Shown in pieces: positions 25,714 to 34,061 of a DNA stretch of 64,000 bases. The notes under the pieces are model-generated. The model worked only from the letters and a program-made list of their open reading frames with translations. It searched no databases and was not told the DNA's origin. Both the position numbers and the translations under genes were made by a program. Location: positions 1,240,001 through 1,304,000 of the forward strand of contig OZ255624.1 in assembly GCA_965276675.1 (NCBI GenBank). The letters run 5' to 3'. Origin of the DNA: G965276675 sp965276675. Lineage in GTDB: Bacteria; Acidobacteriota; Terriglobia; Terriglobales; Acidobacteriaceae. Position 1 is the first letter of the stretch. Every line of letters starts with the position of its first letter.

Positions 25714-25718
25714 CTGTG

Positions 25719-25817
25719 AGTGCCGGGCCCTACGCGACGGAATCCCGCCAACCCCGCCAGGTCCGGAAGGAAGCAACGGTAACGGGCCATCTCGTGCGCA
25801 GTAGGTCACCCGGCGCT
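25719..25817 (+). ncRNA. ffs: Signal recognition particle RNA, small bacterial type (4.5S)
   Basis: About 99 nt. The terminal helix pairs AGTGCCGGG (25719-25727) with CCCGGCGCT (25809-25817). The apical domain contains the universally conserved GTCCGGAAGGAAGCA segment (GGAA tetraloop and SRP54/Ffh-binding symmetric loop) with its partner side AACGGTAACGGG. No Alu domain is present, as in most Gram-negative bacteria. It stands alone between the rimO promoter region and fabH. Confidence 0.94.
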
Positions 25818-25983
25818 AAGAGCCGCACTCTTCACTCATACGCCTCTCACAATGTGATTCCGTTGCGCCCAGTTGCACCCGGCGAGACCTCCACGCCGTT
25901 TGCCCAGCGCCCACGTGCATGGACACCCCCGGATTCCTCATAGAGAATAGGCCTTTAGCGACGAGCTTACGGAGAGCCAAGCT

Positions 25984-27027
25984 TTGACCCATGCCGTTTC
26001 GGCCGATCAGCAAAATCACCTTGCCACACCGCGCACACTACGACGCGCCAAGATCAGCGCACTCGGCACCTTTGTTCCGCCGCGCATTCTGAGCAACGCC
26101 GATCTGGAAAAGATGGTCGACACCAACGATCGATGGATCACGGAGCGCACCGGCATCCGCGAGCGCCATCTCGTAGACCCGGGCATGGCTACCAGCGCGA
26201 TGGCTGTAGCGGCGGCGGAGCGCTGCCTGGCGGAGCGCGGCATCGCTGGCTCTGAGATAGAGGTCATCATCATGGCCACTGTCACCCCGGACATGCTCTT
26301 TCCCGCGACCGCCTGCCTGGTGCAGGACAAGATCGGCGCCAAGGGTGCCTGGGGCTTCGACCTTTCTGCCGCATGCTCCGGCTTTGTCTACGGACTGCAG
26401 CTTGGCGCCAAGCTGGTGGAGAGCGGCGCGCACTCCAAGGTGCTGGTGATCGGGGCCGACACTATGTCGTCGATCATCGACTACACCGATCGGGCGACTT
26501 GCGTCATCTTTGGCGATGGCGCCGGGGCGGTGTTGCTGGAGCCGACCGAAGAGGGCGAGACCGGCCTGATCGACTACCTGCATGAGATTGATGGCGCGGG
26601 AGCGGGCGCACTCAACATGCCAGGCGGCGGCAGCCTCCATCCACCGACTGCAGAGACCGTCGCCCGCAAGATGCATTACGTCCACCAGGACGGGCAGGCT
26701 GTCTATAAATACGCTGTCCGCAAGATGGCCGAGGTCTCCGAGAAACTGCTGACCCGCAACGGTGTCCAGGGCTCCGAGCTCGGCTGCTTTATCCCGCACC
26801 AAGCGAACAAGCGCATCATCCTTTCGACGGCGGAGCGGCTAGGTTTGCCAGAGGACAGGGTCATCATCAACATTGACCGGTATGGTAATACCACGGCCGG
26901 TACCATTCCCCTGGCCATGGGCACAGCCCGCGAAGAGGGCCGGGTCAAGAAGGGCGACCTGGTGCTCGTCGCCTCGGTTGGTGCTGGATTTACCACTGGA
27001 GCAACGCTGCTGCGCTGGGAGATCTAA
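25984..27027 (+). CDS. fabH: 3-oxoacyl-[ACP] synthase III (KAS III)
   Basis: Starts fatty-acid synthesis by condensing acyl-CoA with malonyl-ACP. 347 residues. The catalytic triad is C131 in DLSAACSGFVYG, His in CFIPHQANKRI and Asn in DRYGNTTAGTIP. The only in-frame start is TTG 25984, supported by GGAG at 25971-25974, because the frame is closed just upstream by a TAG at 25948 and the next ATG would remove family sequence. The TTG start may keep expression low. Confidence 0.97.
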   Translation: MTHAVSADQQNHLATPRTLRRAKISALGTFVPPRILSNADLEKMVDTNDRWITERTGIRERHLVDPGMATSAMAVAAAERCLAERGIAGSEIEVIIMATVTPDMLFPATACLVQDKIGAKGAWGFDLSAACSGFVYGLQLGAKLVESGAHSKVLVIGADTMSSIIDYTDRATCVIFGDGAGAVLLEPTEEGETGLIDYLHEIDGAGAGALNMPGGGSLHPPTAETVARKMHYVHQDGQAVYKYAVRKMAEVSEKLLTRNGVQGSELGCFIPHQANKRIILSTAERLGLPEDRVIINIDRYGNTTAGTIPLAMGTAREEGRVKKGDLVLVASVGAGFTTGATLLRWEI

Positions 27028-27047
27028 TAATCAGGGACTAGGTATGA

Positions 27048-27911
27048 TTATGGCTCCAATAGGCGGAGCGGCGGCGCGGGCGGCAAGACTCCGCACTCTG
27101 CTGCCAGAGCGTAAAAGCGCCGCAGACCTTCCAAGCACTCGTCGTCCAGCACGTAGTAGATGTTTTCGTTGAGGTACGTACGGATGGTTGTCGCGGGGAC
27201 CGCGATCCGGTGCGACCACTCGCTGACCAACTCCTCGCGATGCGCCAGCCCGTGATCGCGCGAACCGAGCAGGTCTTCAACAAGCTGCCGCCTTAATGCC
27301 GCATCTCCGGAGATCGCCGCCACCCGCACCGCCCAGACTGCCGAGATCCAGGGCAGACCGGTCAGGGTACGCCATTCCCGGCCCAGATCGAGATATAGCA
27401 GCCGCTCGCCCGTCCTCGCCTCGCGACAATCCTGGTCTTCCAGCGCCAGCAGCGCCGGATCGCCAATCAGCAAGGCGGCGGTGGCCTCCCGCAGCATGCT
27501 GTCAAGCACCGGAGCGTGCTGGAAAAACTTCGCGTCCACCTTCCAGAACTTCCGGAACATAATCTGCAGATATGCGAGTGAGGCGCGCGAGGAGGTGTCG
27601 GCCGCCACGATTCTGATCCCATCCAGACCAACCGAGGCCCTGATCACCAGAATGAGCGAGCGGATCGGTCCTTTGGACGCAATAGTGCAGCTGGGCACGA
27701 TTAGGAGGTCTGGCGTCGTGGCGTATGCCGACACCGGCACCAGTCCCAGGTCGGCGGTACCTTCGGTCAGGCGGGCAGCGCACTGCGAGGGCATCATGGT
27801 CTCGACGTCGTAGCGCTCCCGCAAGACGCTCTTGCCGGGCTCATGGTCGAAGTCCCACATCAGCGGCGCGGGGTTTAGGAAGTCGATGGCAGCGAGGCGG
27901 AGGCGGGTCAC
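27048..27911 (-). CDS. mqnA: Chorismate dehydratase MqnA (futalosine pathway)
   Basis: First enzyme of the futalosine route to menaquinone. 287 residues of the periplasmic-binding-protein-like MqnA/MqnD fold: IDFLNPAPLMWDF, CAARLTEGTADLGLVPVSAY and AADTSSRASLAYLQIMFRKF are characteristic blocks. The start is GTG 27911. No other mqn gene is in the window. Its presence suggests that the organism makes menaquinone without menFDHCEB. It is convergent with fabH (20 bp apart). Confidence 0.95.
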   Translation of the reverse strand: MTRLRLAAIDFLNPAPLMWDFDHEPGKSVLRERYDVETMMPSQCAARLTEGTADLGLVPVSAYATTPDLLIVPSCTIASKGPIRSLILVIRASVGLDGIRIVAADTSSRASLAYLQIMFRKFWKVDAKFFQHAPVLDSMLREATAALLIGDPALLALEDQDCREARTGERLLYLDLGREWRTLTGLPWISAVWAVRVAAISGDAALRRQLVEDLLGSRDHGLAHREELVSEWSHRIAVPATTIRTYLNENIYYVLDDECLEGLRRFYALAAECGVLPPAPPLRLLEP

Positions 27912-27915
27912 CCAC

Positions 27916-27999
27916 TAGTGTAGACGGTAGAGCAGAGACAGCTACTAGTAGCTCTGGCTATTAGTAGGCTCTTGTTTGCGGGATTTGCCTACTACACTA
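27916..27999. repeat. CTAG palindrome enclosed by inverted repeats, upstream of mqnA
   Basis: A perfect 14-bp palindrome AGCTACTAGTAGCT (27940-27953) lies between the arms TAGTGTAG (27916-27923) and CTACACTA (27992-27999). It fills most of the 94-bp gap between the prmC stop and the mqnA start, so it could form a leader or terminator-like structure in that transcript. Confidence 0.5.
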
Positions 28000-28005
28000 A
28001 ATTCC

Positions 28006-28869
28006 CTACGCCTTCCGTCCCACCGCCACCCGCTGAATCCCCTGTAGGTCCGGAACAAACCGGATCTCCACCAGTCCGGCCGCCCGGAGCAGCCCGGCAA
28101 CACTCTCCCGCTGGTCATACCCGATCTCCAGCAGCAGGTGCCCACCGGAAGTGAGCAGCCGGGCCGCCTGCGGAATCAACCGGCGATAGATCGTTAGCCC
28201 ATCCCTGCCGGCAAAAAGTGCTAGGTGAGGCTCAAACTCGACTACCTGCGCCTCCAGAACATCCGAGTCCGGCACATACGGCGGGTTCGAGACGATCAAA
28301 TCGAAACTCTCCCCGTCCACCGCCCGGTTCACTGCTCCGAGCAGATCGGTTTCCAAAAAGCGAATCCGATCCGCTACGCCGAGCGCCTCCGCATTCTCGC
28401 GCGCCACGGCCAGCGCGGCAGGCGAGAGATCTGTCGCCGTGACAGTTGCGTGAGCGAGCTGGTGCGCCAGCGTGATCGCCAGAATGCCCGAGCCAGTGCC
28501 CACATCCGCGATGCGCAGCGGCTCGTCTCGCGATACCAGCTCCAGCGCAGCTTCGACCAGGTGCTCGGTCTCCGGTCGCGGAATCAGCACTGCCGGCGTA
28601 ACGCGAAACGTGAGTCCGTAGAACTCCTGCGTACCAGTGATGTACTGCACCGGTTCAGCCGTAGTACGACGGGTGATCGCAGCATCGTAGCTAGACTGCT
28701 GCTCGGCGGTGAGCAGTTGCTCCGGGTGCGTAAGCAGGTGCGCGCGCGTGCAGCCGAGAATGTGTAATAGCAGCAGTTCCGCATCGCGCCGTGCCGATCC
28801 CGCCACCCGCGAGCGCGCCAACCGATCTGCCGAGCCCTGCAGTGCCGCTCGGAGTGTTTGGGTGTGCAT
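28006..28869 (-). CDS. prmC: Peptide chain release factor N5-glutamine methyltransferase
   Basis: Methylates the GGQ glutamine of release factors. 287 residues from ATG 28869 (MHTQTLRAALQGSADRLARS): an N-terminal helical domain (about 1-80) and a Rossmann SAM domain with DVGTGSGILAIT and the catalytic NPPYVPDSD. The start codon shares one base with the ackA stop (TGATG). Its substrate gene prfA is two genes upstream on the same strand; in most bacteria the two are adjacent. Confidence 0.97.
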   Translation of the reverse strand: MHTQTLRAALQGSADRLARSRVAGSARRDAELLLLHILGCTRAHLLTHPEQLLTAEQQSSYDAAITRRTTAEPVQYITGTQEFYGLTFRVTPAVLIPRPETEHLVEAALELVSRDEPLRIADVGTGSGILAITLAHQLAHATVTATDLSPAALAVARENAEALGVADRIRFLETDLLGAVNRAVDGESFDLIVSNPPYVPDSDVLEAQVVEFEPHLALFAGRDGLTIYRRLIPQAARLLTSGGHLLLEIGYDQRESVAGLLRAAGLVEIRFVPDLQGIQRVAVGRKA

Positions 28870-30086
28870 CAGTCTGCCAGAGCAAGCGCGCACTCATGCG
28901 CAATCTGGAGGCCCTCTTCCACTGGTATGGTCCAGGCGTGGAGCTTCGACGGCTCCGTCGAGATGCGGTGTTCGCCAGAGATGGCCTGCTCATTGGCCTC
29001 CTTATCCAAGTGAAGCCCGCAGAAACGAAGCCCTTCGCAGACGCGAGTGCGGACAAAGGGTGTGTTCTCACCGATGCCGCCGCCGAAGAGCACGGCCTGG
29101 CAGCCATCGAGCGCTGCAAGATAGGCGCCCACCGCCAGCCGCACGCGATAGCAGAACATCTCCATCGCCAACCGGACGGCCGGGTTGGTATCGATCTGCT
29201 TCATCAACACTCGCGTGTCGAGCGAGACGTCGGAGACGCCGAACAGCCCGGACTTTTTGTTGAGGATTTCCAGCACTTCCTCGGGCGAGAGCTTCTCCTC
29301 CTGCACCAGCAGCGGAATCACCGCGGGATCGATGCTGCCCGAACGCGTGCCCATCATCAGACCTTCGAGCGGCGTGAGCCCCATGGTGTTGTCGACCGAC
29401 TTGCCGTTGGCGATGGCGGTTGCGGAACAGCCGCTCTCCAGGTGCAGCGCGACAACTGTGCACCCCGATGCCGGCTTGTCCGAGATTTGTGCGAAGCGGT
29501 CGAGCATGTACCGGTGGGAGAGGCCGTGGAAACCATAGCGTCGGATGCCGTGGCGGTCGGCGAGATCACGCGGTATCGGATAGCGCCAAGCGTGCTCCGG
29601 CATCGTGTGGTGGAAGGCTGTATCGAAGGCGACCGCGATCGGGACCTTGGGGGAGTGCTCGTGCACGGCATCGATGATGAGAAGGGAATTCTTGTTGTGG
29701 AGCGGCGCAAGGATTTCGAGCTGCTCGATGGTTGCGCGCACCTTCGGGTCAAAGTGCACCGCCCCTTGGAAGTGCTCGGCTCCATGCACCACGCGCACGC
29801 CAGCCAGATCGATCTCCGAAAGTGCCGGTGCTCCATCGAATTTGCCGTCGTCGAGTTGCCGGAGTACCCCCTTCGTTGCTACGGAGAAGTCGCCTGCCTC
29901 GATCGGTTCTTCGCGCTCGATCTCGCGACCGTGGAAGAGCACCAGCTTGCTCTCTTTACCGATGTCCTCCACCGAGCCGCTGAGCAGCTTCTTGCCATCG
30001 CTCGCCCACGGTTGCTTACGGGCGAGCTTGACGATGTCGAACTTGAGCGAGTTGCTGCCGGGATTGAAGGCGAGAACAGTTTTCAT
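28869..30086 (-). CDS. ackA: Acetate/propionate-family kinase with altered motifs
   Basis: 405 residues of the acetate kinase fold (ASKHA). Conserved: FNPGSNSLK (N8, S11, S13, K15), substrate arginine R98 in VRVVHG, catalytic D155 in VAFDTAFHH, PLEGLMMGTRSGSIDP, and GGIGEN. Altered: the usual HGGE reads HGAE (101-104), and the adenosine-binding HLGNG loop reads HLESG (215-219). It is therefore probably an active but divergent carboxylate kinase. It is inserted between prfA and prmC with tight spacing (25 bp and a 1-base overlap). No phosphotransacetylase gene is nearby. Confidence 0.9.
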   Translation of the reverse strand: MKTVLAFNPGSNSLKFDIVKLARKQPWASDGKKLLSGSVEDIGKESKLVLFHGREIEREEPIEAGDFSVATKGVLRQLDDGKFDGAPALSEIDLAGVRVVHGAEHFQGAVHFDPKVRATIEQLEILAPLHNKNSLLIIDAVHEHSPKVPIAVAFDTAFHHTMPEHAWRYPIPRDLADRHGIRRYGFHGLSHRYMLDRFAQISDKPASGCTVVALHLESGCSATAIANGKSVDNTMGLTPLEGLMMGTRSGSIDPAVIPLLVQEEKLSPEEVLEILNKKSGLFGVSDVSLDTRVLMKQIDTNPAVRLAMEMFCYRVRLAVGAYLAALDGCQAVLFGGGIGENTPFVRTRVCEGLRFCGLHLDKEANEQAISGEHRISTEPSKLHAWTIPVEEGLQIAHECALALAD

Positions 30087-30111
30087 GTTTACGATCCTGA
30101 GGTGTTAAGTA

Positions 30112-31182
30112 TCAGGCGGCGGTCTCGGCCTTCAGCTGCTCAGCTTGGAAATGCGTCACCAGGGCATCGATGATGGGTTGCAGGCGGCCTTCCATTACCT
30201 CGGCCAATTGGTGCAGCGTCAGGCCGATGCGGTGGTCGGTAAGCCGGTTCTGCGGGAAGTTGTAGGTGCGGATCTTCTCCGAGCGGTCGCCGGAGCCCAC
30301 CTGCGCTCTGCGCTCCTCGGCCAGCAGCTGATGCTGCCGCTCCTGCTCCACCTCGTAGAGGCGGGCGCGCAGCACGCGCATTGCCTTCTCGCGGTTCTTA
30401 ATCTGCGACTTCTCGTCCTGGCAGCTGACGACAGTGTTGGTCGGCAGGTGCGTGATGCGGATTGCCGAGTAGGTGGTGTTCACCGACTGGCCGCCCGGAC
30501 CGGAGGAGCAGAAGGTGTCAATACGCAGGTCCTTGGCCTCGATCTTGATGTCCACGTCTTCGGCCTCTGGCAGCACCGCGACCGTGATGGCCGACGTATG
30601 CACGCGACCCTGCGTCTCTGTAGCCGGCACACGCTGCACGCGATGCACACCGCTCTCATACTTCAGCTGCGAGTAGACCCGGTCACCCTCGATGATGGCG
30701 ATCACTTCCTTCAACCCCCCGACGCCCGACTCCGACGACGAGAGCACCTCCACCTTCCACCGGTGCTGCTCGGCAAAGCGCGAGTACATGCGGAATACCT
30801 CGGCCACGAAGAGCGACGCCTCGTCGCCCCCGGTCCCCGCCCTAATTTCCAGAATGACATTCTTCTCATCCTTTGGATCTTTGGGCAGCAGCAGGACTTT
30901 CAGCTCTGCCTCAATGCGCGGCAGCCGCTCTTCCAGCTGTGCCAGCTCCTCGGCTGCCATGGTGCGAATCTCAGGGTCAGTCTCTTCCAGCATCAGCTTG
31001 CTATCGGAGATGCCAAGCTTCACCTGCTGATACTCACGGTACTTTCCGACGGTGTCTCTGAGTTCGCTATGCTGCTTGGCTACTTTCTGATAGGCCTGTG
31101 GATCGGAGGTCACTTCGGGCGCGGCCATCTCCCGGCCTAGCTCTTCATAGCGCTCGGCGATATGCTCTAAACGTTCAAACAT
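30112..31182 (-). CDS. prfA: Peptide chain release factor 1
   Basis: Reads UAA and UAG. 356 residues from ATG 31182 (MFERLEHIAERYEELGREM). The stop-codon recognition tripeptide is PAT in QRVPATETQG, and the catalytic loop is GGQ in SSGPGGQSVNTT; the PxT tripeptide distinguishes it from RF2. It heads the prfA-ackA-prmC group. Confidence 0.98.
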   Translation of the reverse strand: MFERLEHIAERYEELGREMAAPEVTSDPQAYQKVAKQHSELRDTVGKYREYQQVKLGISDSKLMLEETDPEIRTMAAEELAQLEERLPRIEAELKVLLLPKDPKDEKNVILEIRAGTGGDEASLFVAEVFRMYSRFAEQHRWKVEVLSSSESGVGGLKEVIAIIEGDRVYSQLKYESGVHRVQRVPATETQGRVHTSAITVAVLPEAEDVDIKIEAKDLRIDTFCSSGPGGQSVNTTYSAIRITHLPTNTVVSCQDEKSQIKNREKAMRVLRARLYEVEQERQHQLLAEERRAQVGSGDRSEKIRTYNFPQNRLTDHRIGLTLHQLAEVMEGRLQPIIDALVTHFQAEQLKAETAA

Positions 31183-31230
31183 GATTGATTCCTTTAAAGA
31201 CCGATGTCTTTGGAGTGAGACAGGAAGCAA

Positions 31231-31264
31231 AATCCTTCGACTCGCTGCGCTCGCTCAGAATGAC
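31231..31264. repeat. REP-like element (GTCATTCTGAGCGAGC type)
   Basis: On the minus strand it reads GTCATTCTGAGCGAGCGCAG, then CGAGTCGAAGGATT. This word is of the kind scattered between genes in many bacterial genomes and resembles the element at 23001. It lies in the gap between prfA and the divergent ligase gene; nothing else is seen in 31183-31448 apart from the ligase ribosome-binding site. Confidence 0.45.
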
Positions 31265-31448
31265 GAAATGAGGAGAAGAATGTGCTCAGGATGACAAACA
31301 GGCAGAGATAGGCGGCGGGAGCCGCTAGAGCAGAGCGCCGAGGACGAACACATCAAAATGGATGGGGCTCAACATCTCTTCTAGTTTACCGCGAGTTGCG
31401 GAGCGAGCGCATCTATTGGGAAGGCAAGAAGGAGTACTGAGGTAAGTG

Positions 31449-33407
31449 ATGGCAGACCTTGAGCAGTTCGCAGAGCTGTGCCAACGGCTGACCGGCACGA
31501 CCAAGAAGCTAGAAAAGCGAGCATGGATGGCCGAGTTTCTGCGGGAGCTCCCGGTACATGAAGCCGGGATCGCTGCGTTATATTTTGCTGGCACGCCGTT
31601 CAGCGAAACCGACAGACGTGACTTGAATGTCGGCGGAGCGAGTGTCTCCCGGGTGCTGAAAGAGCTCGCGAGCGCGGATGATGCCGCGATGCATGCGGCG
31701 TATCTGCGGCGTGGCGATCTTGGCGCCGCGGCCTTCGATCTGCTTGCTGCCAAGGAACCGGTTGCGCCGTCGCTGACGCTCGGCGATGTCGAGAGCGCCT
31801 TCAATCAGCTGGCTGAGGCCAGGGGAGTGGCTCCGAAGCAGCAGCAGCTGAAAGCATTGCTGGCAAAAGCCACGCCACTCGAGGCCAAGTACCTGATCAA
31901 ACTGATGGTGGGAGACATGCGCACGGGCGTAAAGGCTGCGCAGGCAGAAGAGGCCATTGCCGTTGCCTATGGGCGCGAGCTGACCGCCGTGCGCCGTGCC
32001 ACCATGCTGCTGGGCGACCTGCGTGAAGTGGTGGCGCTGGCCCATGCAGACGGGCTGAGCAATGCCCGCATGCGCCTCTTCCATCCGCTGGGCTTTATGC
32101 TGGCGAGCCCTGTGGATACCGTCGAGGAGGCGGTCGAGCGCTTTGCGGAAGAAGTGGAAGCCGAGAAAAAAGGTAAGGGTGGAGCGAAGCTTGAATTAGG
32201 GAGTGGTGAAGAGAGAGCAGCGAGCGAGAGGCACGAGGTGGAGCGCCTGGAGTTGGCGAGTGCGGAGCGCCGGCTGGTCGAGGCACATGTGCAGGACAAA
32301 TATGACGGCATACGCTGCCAGGTGCATTGCGGAGATCCAGGGCAGCCAGGGCGCGTGGCACTGTTCTCCCGTTCGCGCGATGATATGACGCATAGCTTTC
32401 CGGAGATCGTGGAGGCCTTCGGGCAGGTGAAGCGGCCGCTGATCCTGGATGGCGAGATCCTGGCGTGGAGTCCCGCTGAGGAGCGTGCCCTGCCGTTCTC
32501 TTCGCTGCAGGGGCGCATCGGGCGCAAGCGCGTGACGGCCGAGATGCGGCAGGCGACGCCGGTGGTCTTCATGGCTTTCGACCTGATGTACGCGGACGAC
32601 GCATTATTGCTCGAAGAGCCGCTCAGCGCACGCCGGGCCAGGCTGGAGCAGGTTGCGGCGGAGGAGGCGGAGTCTACACGCGTGGGAAGCGAGCCTGCGG
32701 TGGCGAAGGGACCAGGAACGGCGCAAGAGAGGTTCTTCGAAGATGTGAGTAATGATACTGCATCTGTTACGAATATGAGTTTCCCGCGGCTGGTGCTTGC
32801 GCCGGTAGCGCAGCTCCACTCGGCCGAGCAGCTCGACGAGGCCTATGCCGATGCGCGCGCGCGGGGTAACGAGGGCGTGATGCTGAAGTCAGCGGCAAGC
32901 CTCTATCAACCAGGCCGGCGGGGGCTGGCGTGGCTTAAGCTGAAGCGCACGCTGCCAACGCTCGATGTGGTGGTGACCTCAGCCGAGTACGGCAATGGGC
33001 GGCGCGCAGGCATCCTCAGTGACTTCACCTTTGCCGTGCGCGATGGCGACTCGCTGAAGAATGTCGGCAAGGCATACTCCGGTCTGACAGATGCCGAGAT
33101 CAATGGGCTTTCAACGTACTTCCATGAGCACACGCTGAACAACTACGGCGCTTGGCGAACGGTGGAACCAACTGTAGTCCTGGAAGTGGCGTTCAATAAC
33201 CTGATGCGCTCGGACCGGCACGCCAGTGGCTTTGCGATGCGCTTCCCACGCATCGTGCGCATTCGCGACGATAAGCCGGTAGGGGAGATCGATACGCTTG
33301 CGCGCGTGGAAGAGATCTACAACGAGCAGCCAGATAAGCCGGTCGAAGGCGGACTTGCCGTCCAGGCAGACGCGCCTGCGGCGCCGGCCACTGCGGGAAT
33401 TGACTGA
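31449..33407 (+). CDS. ATP-dependent DNA ligase (LigB/archaeal type) with two insertions
   Basis: Seals nicks using ATP. 652 residues: an N-terminal DNA-binding domain (about 1-220), an adenylation domain with the AMP-accepting lysine K284 in VQDKYDGIRCQ, motif III around VFMAFDLMY, motif IV GNEGVMLK and motif V WLKLKR, and an OB domain (about 530-630). Unusual: a charged insertion of about 40 residues (240-278) directly before the adenylation motif, and another (about 405-450) after motif III. ATG 31449 is chosen because GAGGT lies 5 bp upstream; GTG 31446 is possible. The ligase-associated exonuclease and Lhr helicase genes are not adjacent. Confidence 0.94.
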   Translation: MADLEQFAELCQRLTGTTKKLEKRAWMAEFLRELPVHEAGIAALYFAGTPFSETDRRDLNVGGASVSRVLKELASADDAAMHAAYLRRGDLGAAAFDLLAAKEPVAPSLTLGDVESAFNQLAEARGVAPKQQQLKALLAKATPLEAKYLIKLMVGDMRTGVKAAQAEEAIAVAYGRELTAVRRATMLLGDLREVVALAHADGLSNARMRLFHPLGFMLASPVDTVEEAVERFAEEVEAEKKGKGGAKLELGSGEERAASERHEVERLELASAERRLVEAHVQDKYDGIRCQVHCGDPGQPGRVALFSRSRDDMTHSFPEIVEAFGQVKRPLILDGEILAWSPAEERALPFSSLQGRIGRKRVTAEMRQATPVVFMAFDLMYADDALLLEEPLSARRARLEQVAAEEAESTRVGSEPAVAKGPGTAQERFFEDVSNDTASVTNMSFPRLVLAPVAQLHSAEQLDEAYADARARGNEGVMLKSAASLYQPGRRGLAWLKLKRTLPTLDVVVTSAEYGNGRRAGILSDFTFAVRDGDSLKNVGKAYSGLTDAEINGLSTYFHEHTLNNYGAWRTVEPTVVLEVAFNNLMRSDRHASGFAMRFPRIVRIRDDKPVGEIDTLARVEEIYNEQPDKPVEGGLAVQADAPAAPATAGID

Positions 33408-33448
33408 GTGATCTAGCACGTGCGAAAGCCCAGCCGGTGGCGTTGGCT

Positions 33449-33970
33449 TCAGCTGTTTTCGAGCTGGCTGAACAGTGTTTCGAGTGAAAGGGTGATCGGA
33501 GTGCCCTTCACGGCGAACTCTACCTTTTCGATCCAGTCGGCTGTGCTGCAGTCGTAACCTCGGCGATCCTCCGGATCGATCACCCAGATGTGTTTGACAC
33601 CCATTTCACGGTAGTTGCGCAGACGCTGGGTGTATTGGCTGACGCGATCCTGCGGCGAGAGCACCTCGATGACGGCGAGGGGAGGATGTGTGATGACCTG
33701 CTCGCGAGGCGCGCTGCGGGAGATCAGAGCGACATCCGGAATACGTACACGGGTTGGAGAGACGCGGACCCGGAGTTCGACCACGGAGTAAATCTTCCAC
33801 TCCAACTCATGTTGTCCAAACCAGCGATCCAGAAGCGATTGAATGTAGCCGTGGTCGAACTCTCCCAAGTGGCGCTCCTCAACGTGGCCATCGACATAGT
33901 CGCAATCCGGACTGTAGGCCGTTTGCAGGTACTCCTCGATGGCCGTTTGCACTGCTGCCGCGCTCGCCAT
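33449..33970 (-). CDS. Uma2-family (DUF820) putative endonuclease
   Basis: 173 residues from ATG 33970, with GGGAGG 9 bp upstream. The PD-(D/E)xK-like core is visible: VRIPDVALIS, then PPLAVIEVLSPQDR, followed by KHIWVIDPEDRRGYDC. The family is expanded in Cyanobacteria and some soil phyla; its biological role is unknown. It is convergent with the ligase gene 41 bp away. Confidence 0.88.
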   Translation of the reverse strand: MASAAAVQTAIEEYLQTAYSPDCDYVDGHVEERHLGEFDHGYIQSLLDRWFGQHELEWKIYSVVELRVRVSPTRVRIPDVALISRSAPREQVITHPPLAVIEVLSPQDRVSQYTQRLRNYREMGVKHIWVIDPEDRRGYDCSTADWIEKVEFAVKGTPITLSLETLFSQLENS

Positions 33971-34009
33971 GCTCAGATTGCCTCCCACTTCTATGGCCTA
34001 AAGTGTAAC

Positions 34010-34036
34010 GCCTGCCGCAGGGTGGCTGCGGCAGGC
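34010..34036 (-). terminator. Hairpin terminator of the PQQ-type dehydrogenase gene
   Basis: Perfect 11-bp stem GCCTGCCGCAG (34010-34020) / CTGCGGCAGGC (34026-34036) with a five-base loop, 25 bp beyond the stop codon at 34062 in the minus sense. The tail (GTTACACTTTA) is only moderately T-rich. Confidence 0.75.
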
Positions 34037-34061
34037 ATTTAGACAGGCGTGGTGCAAGGGA

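Noticed and set aside
25594..25720. Minus-strand coding tail ending FEMAEIAKLLD between rimO and the SRP RNA
   Set aside because: The last ~30 residues look protein-like, but the frame runs back into the SRP RNA with no start or ribosome-binding site; at most a tiny remnant.
28791..30173. A 460-codon plus-strand frame opposite ackA
   Set aside because: Shadow of ackA codons; no start context and no coherent protein.
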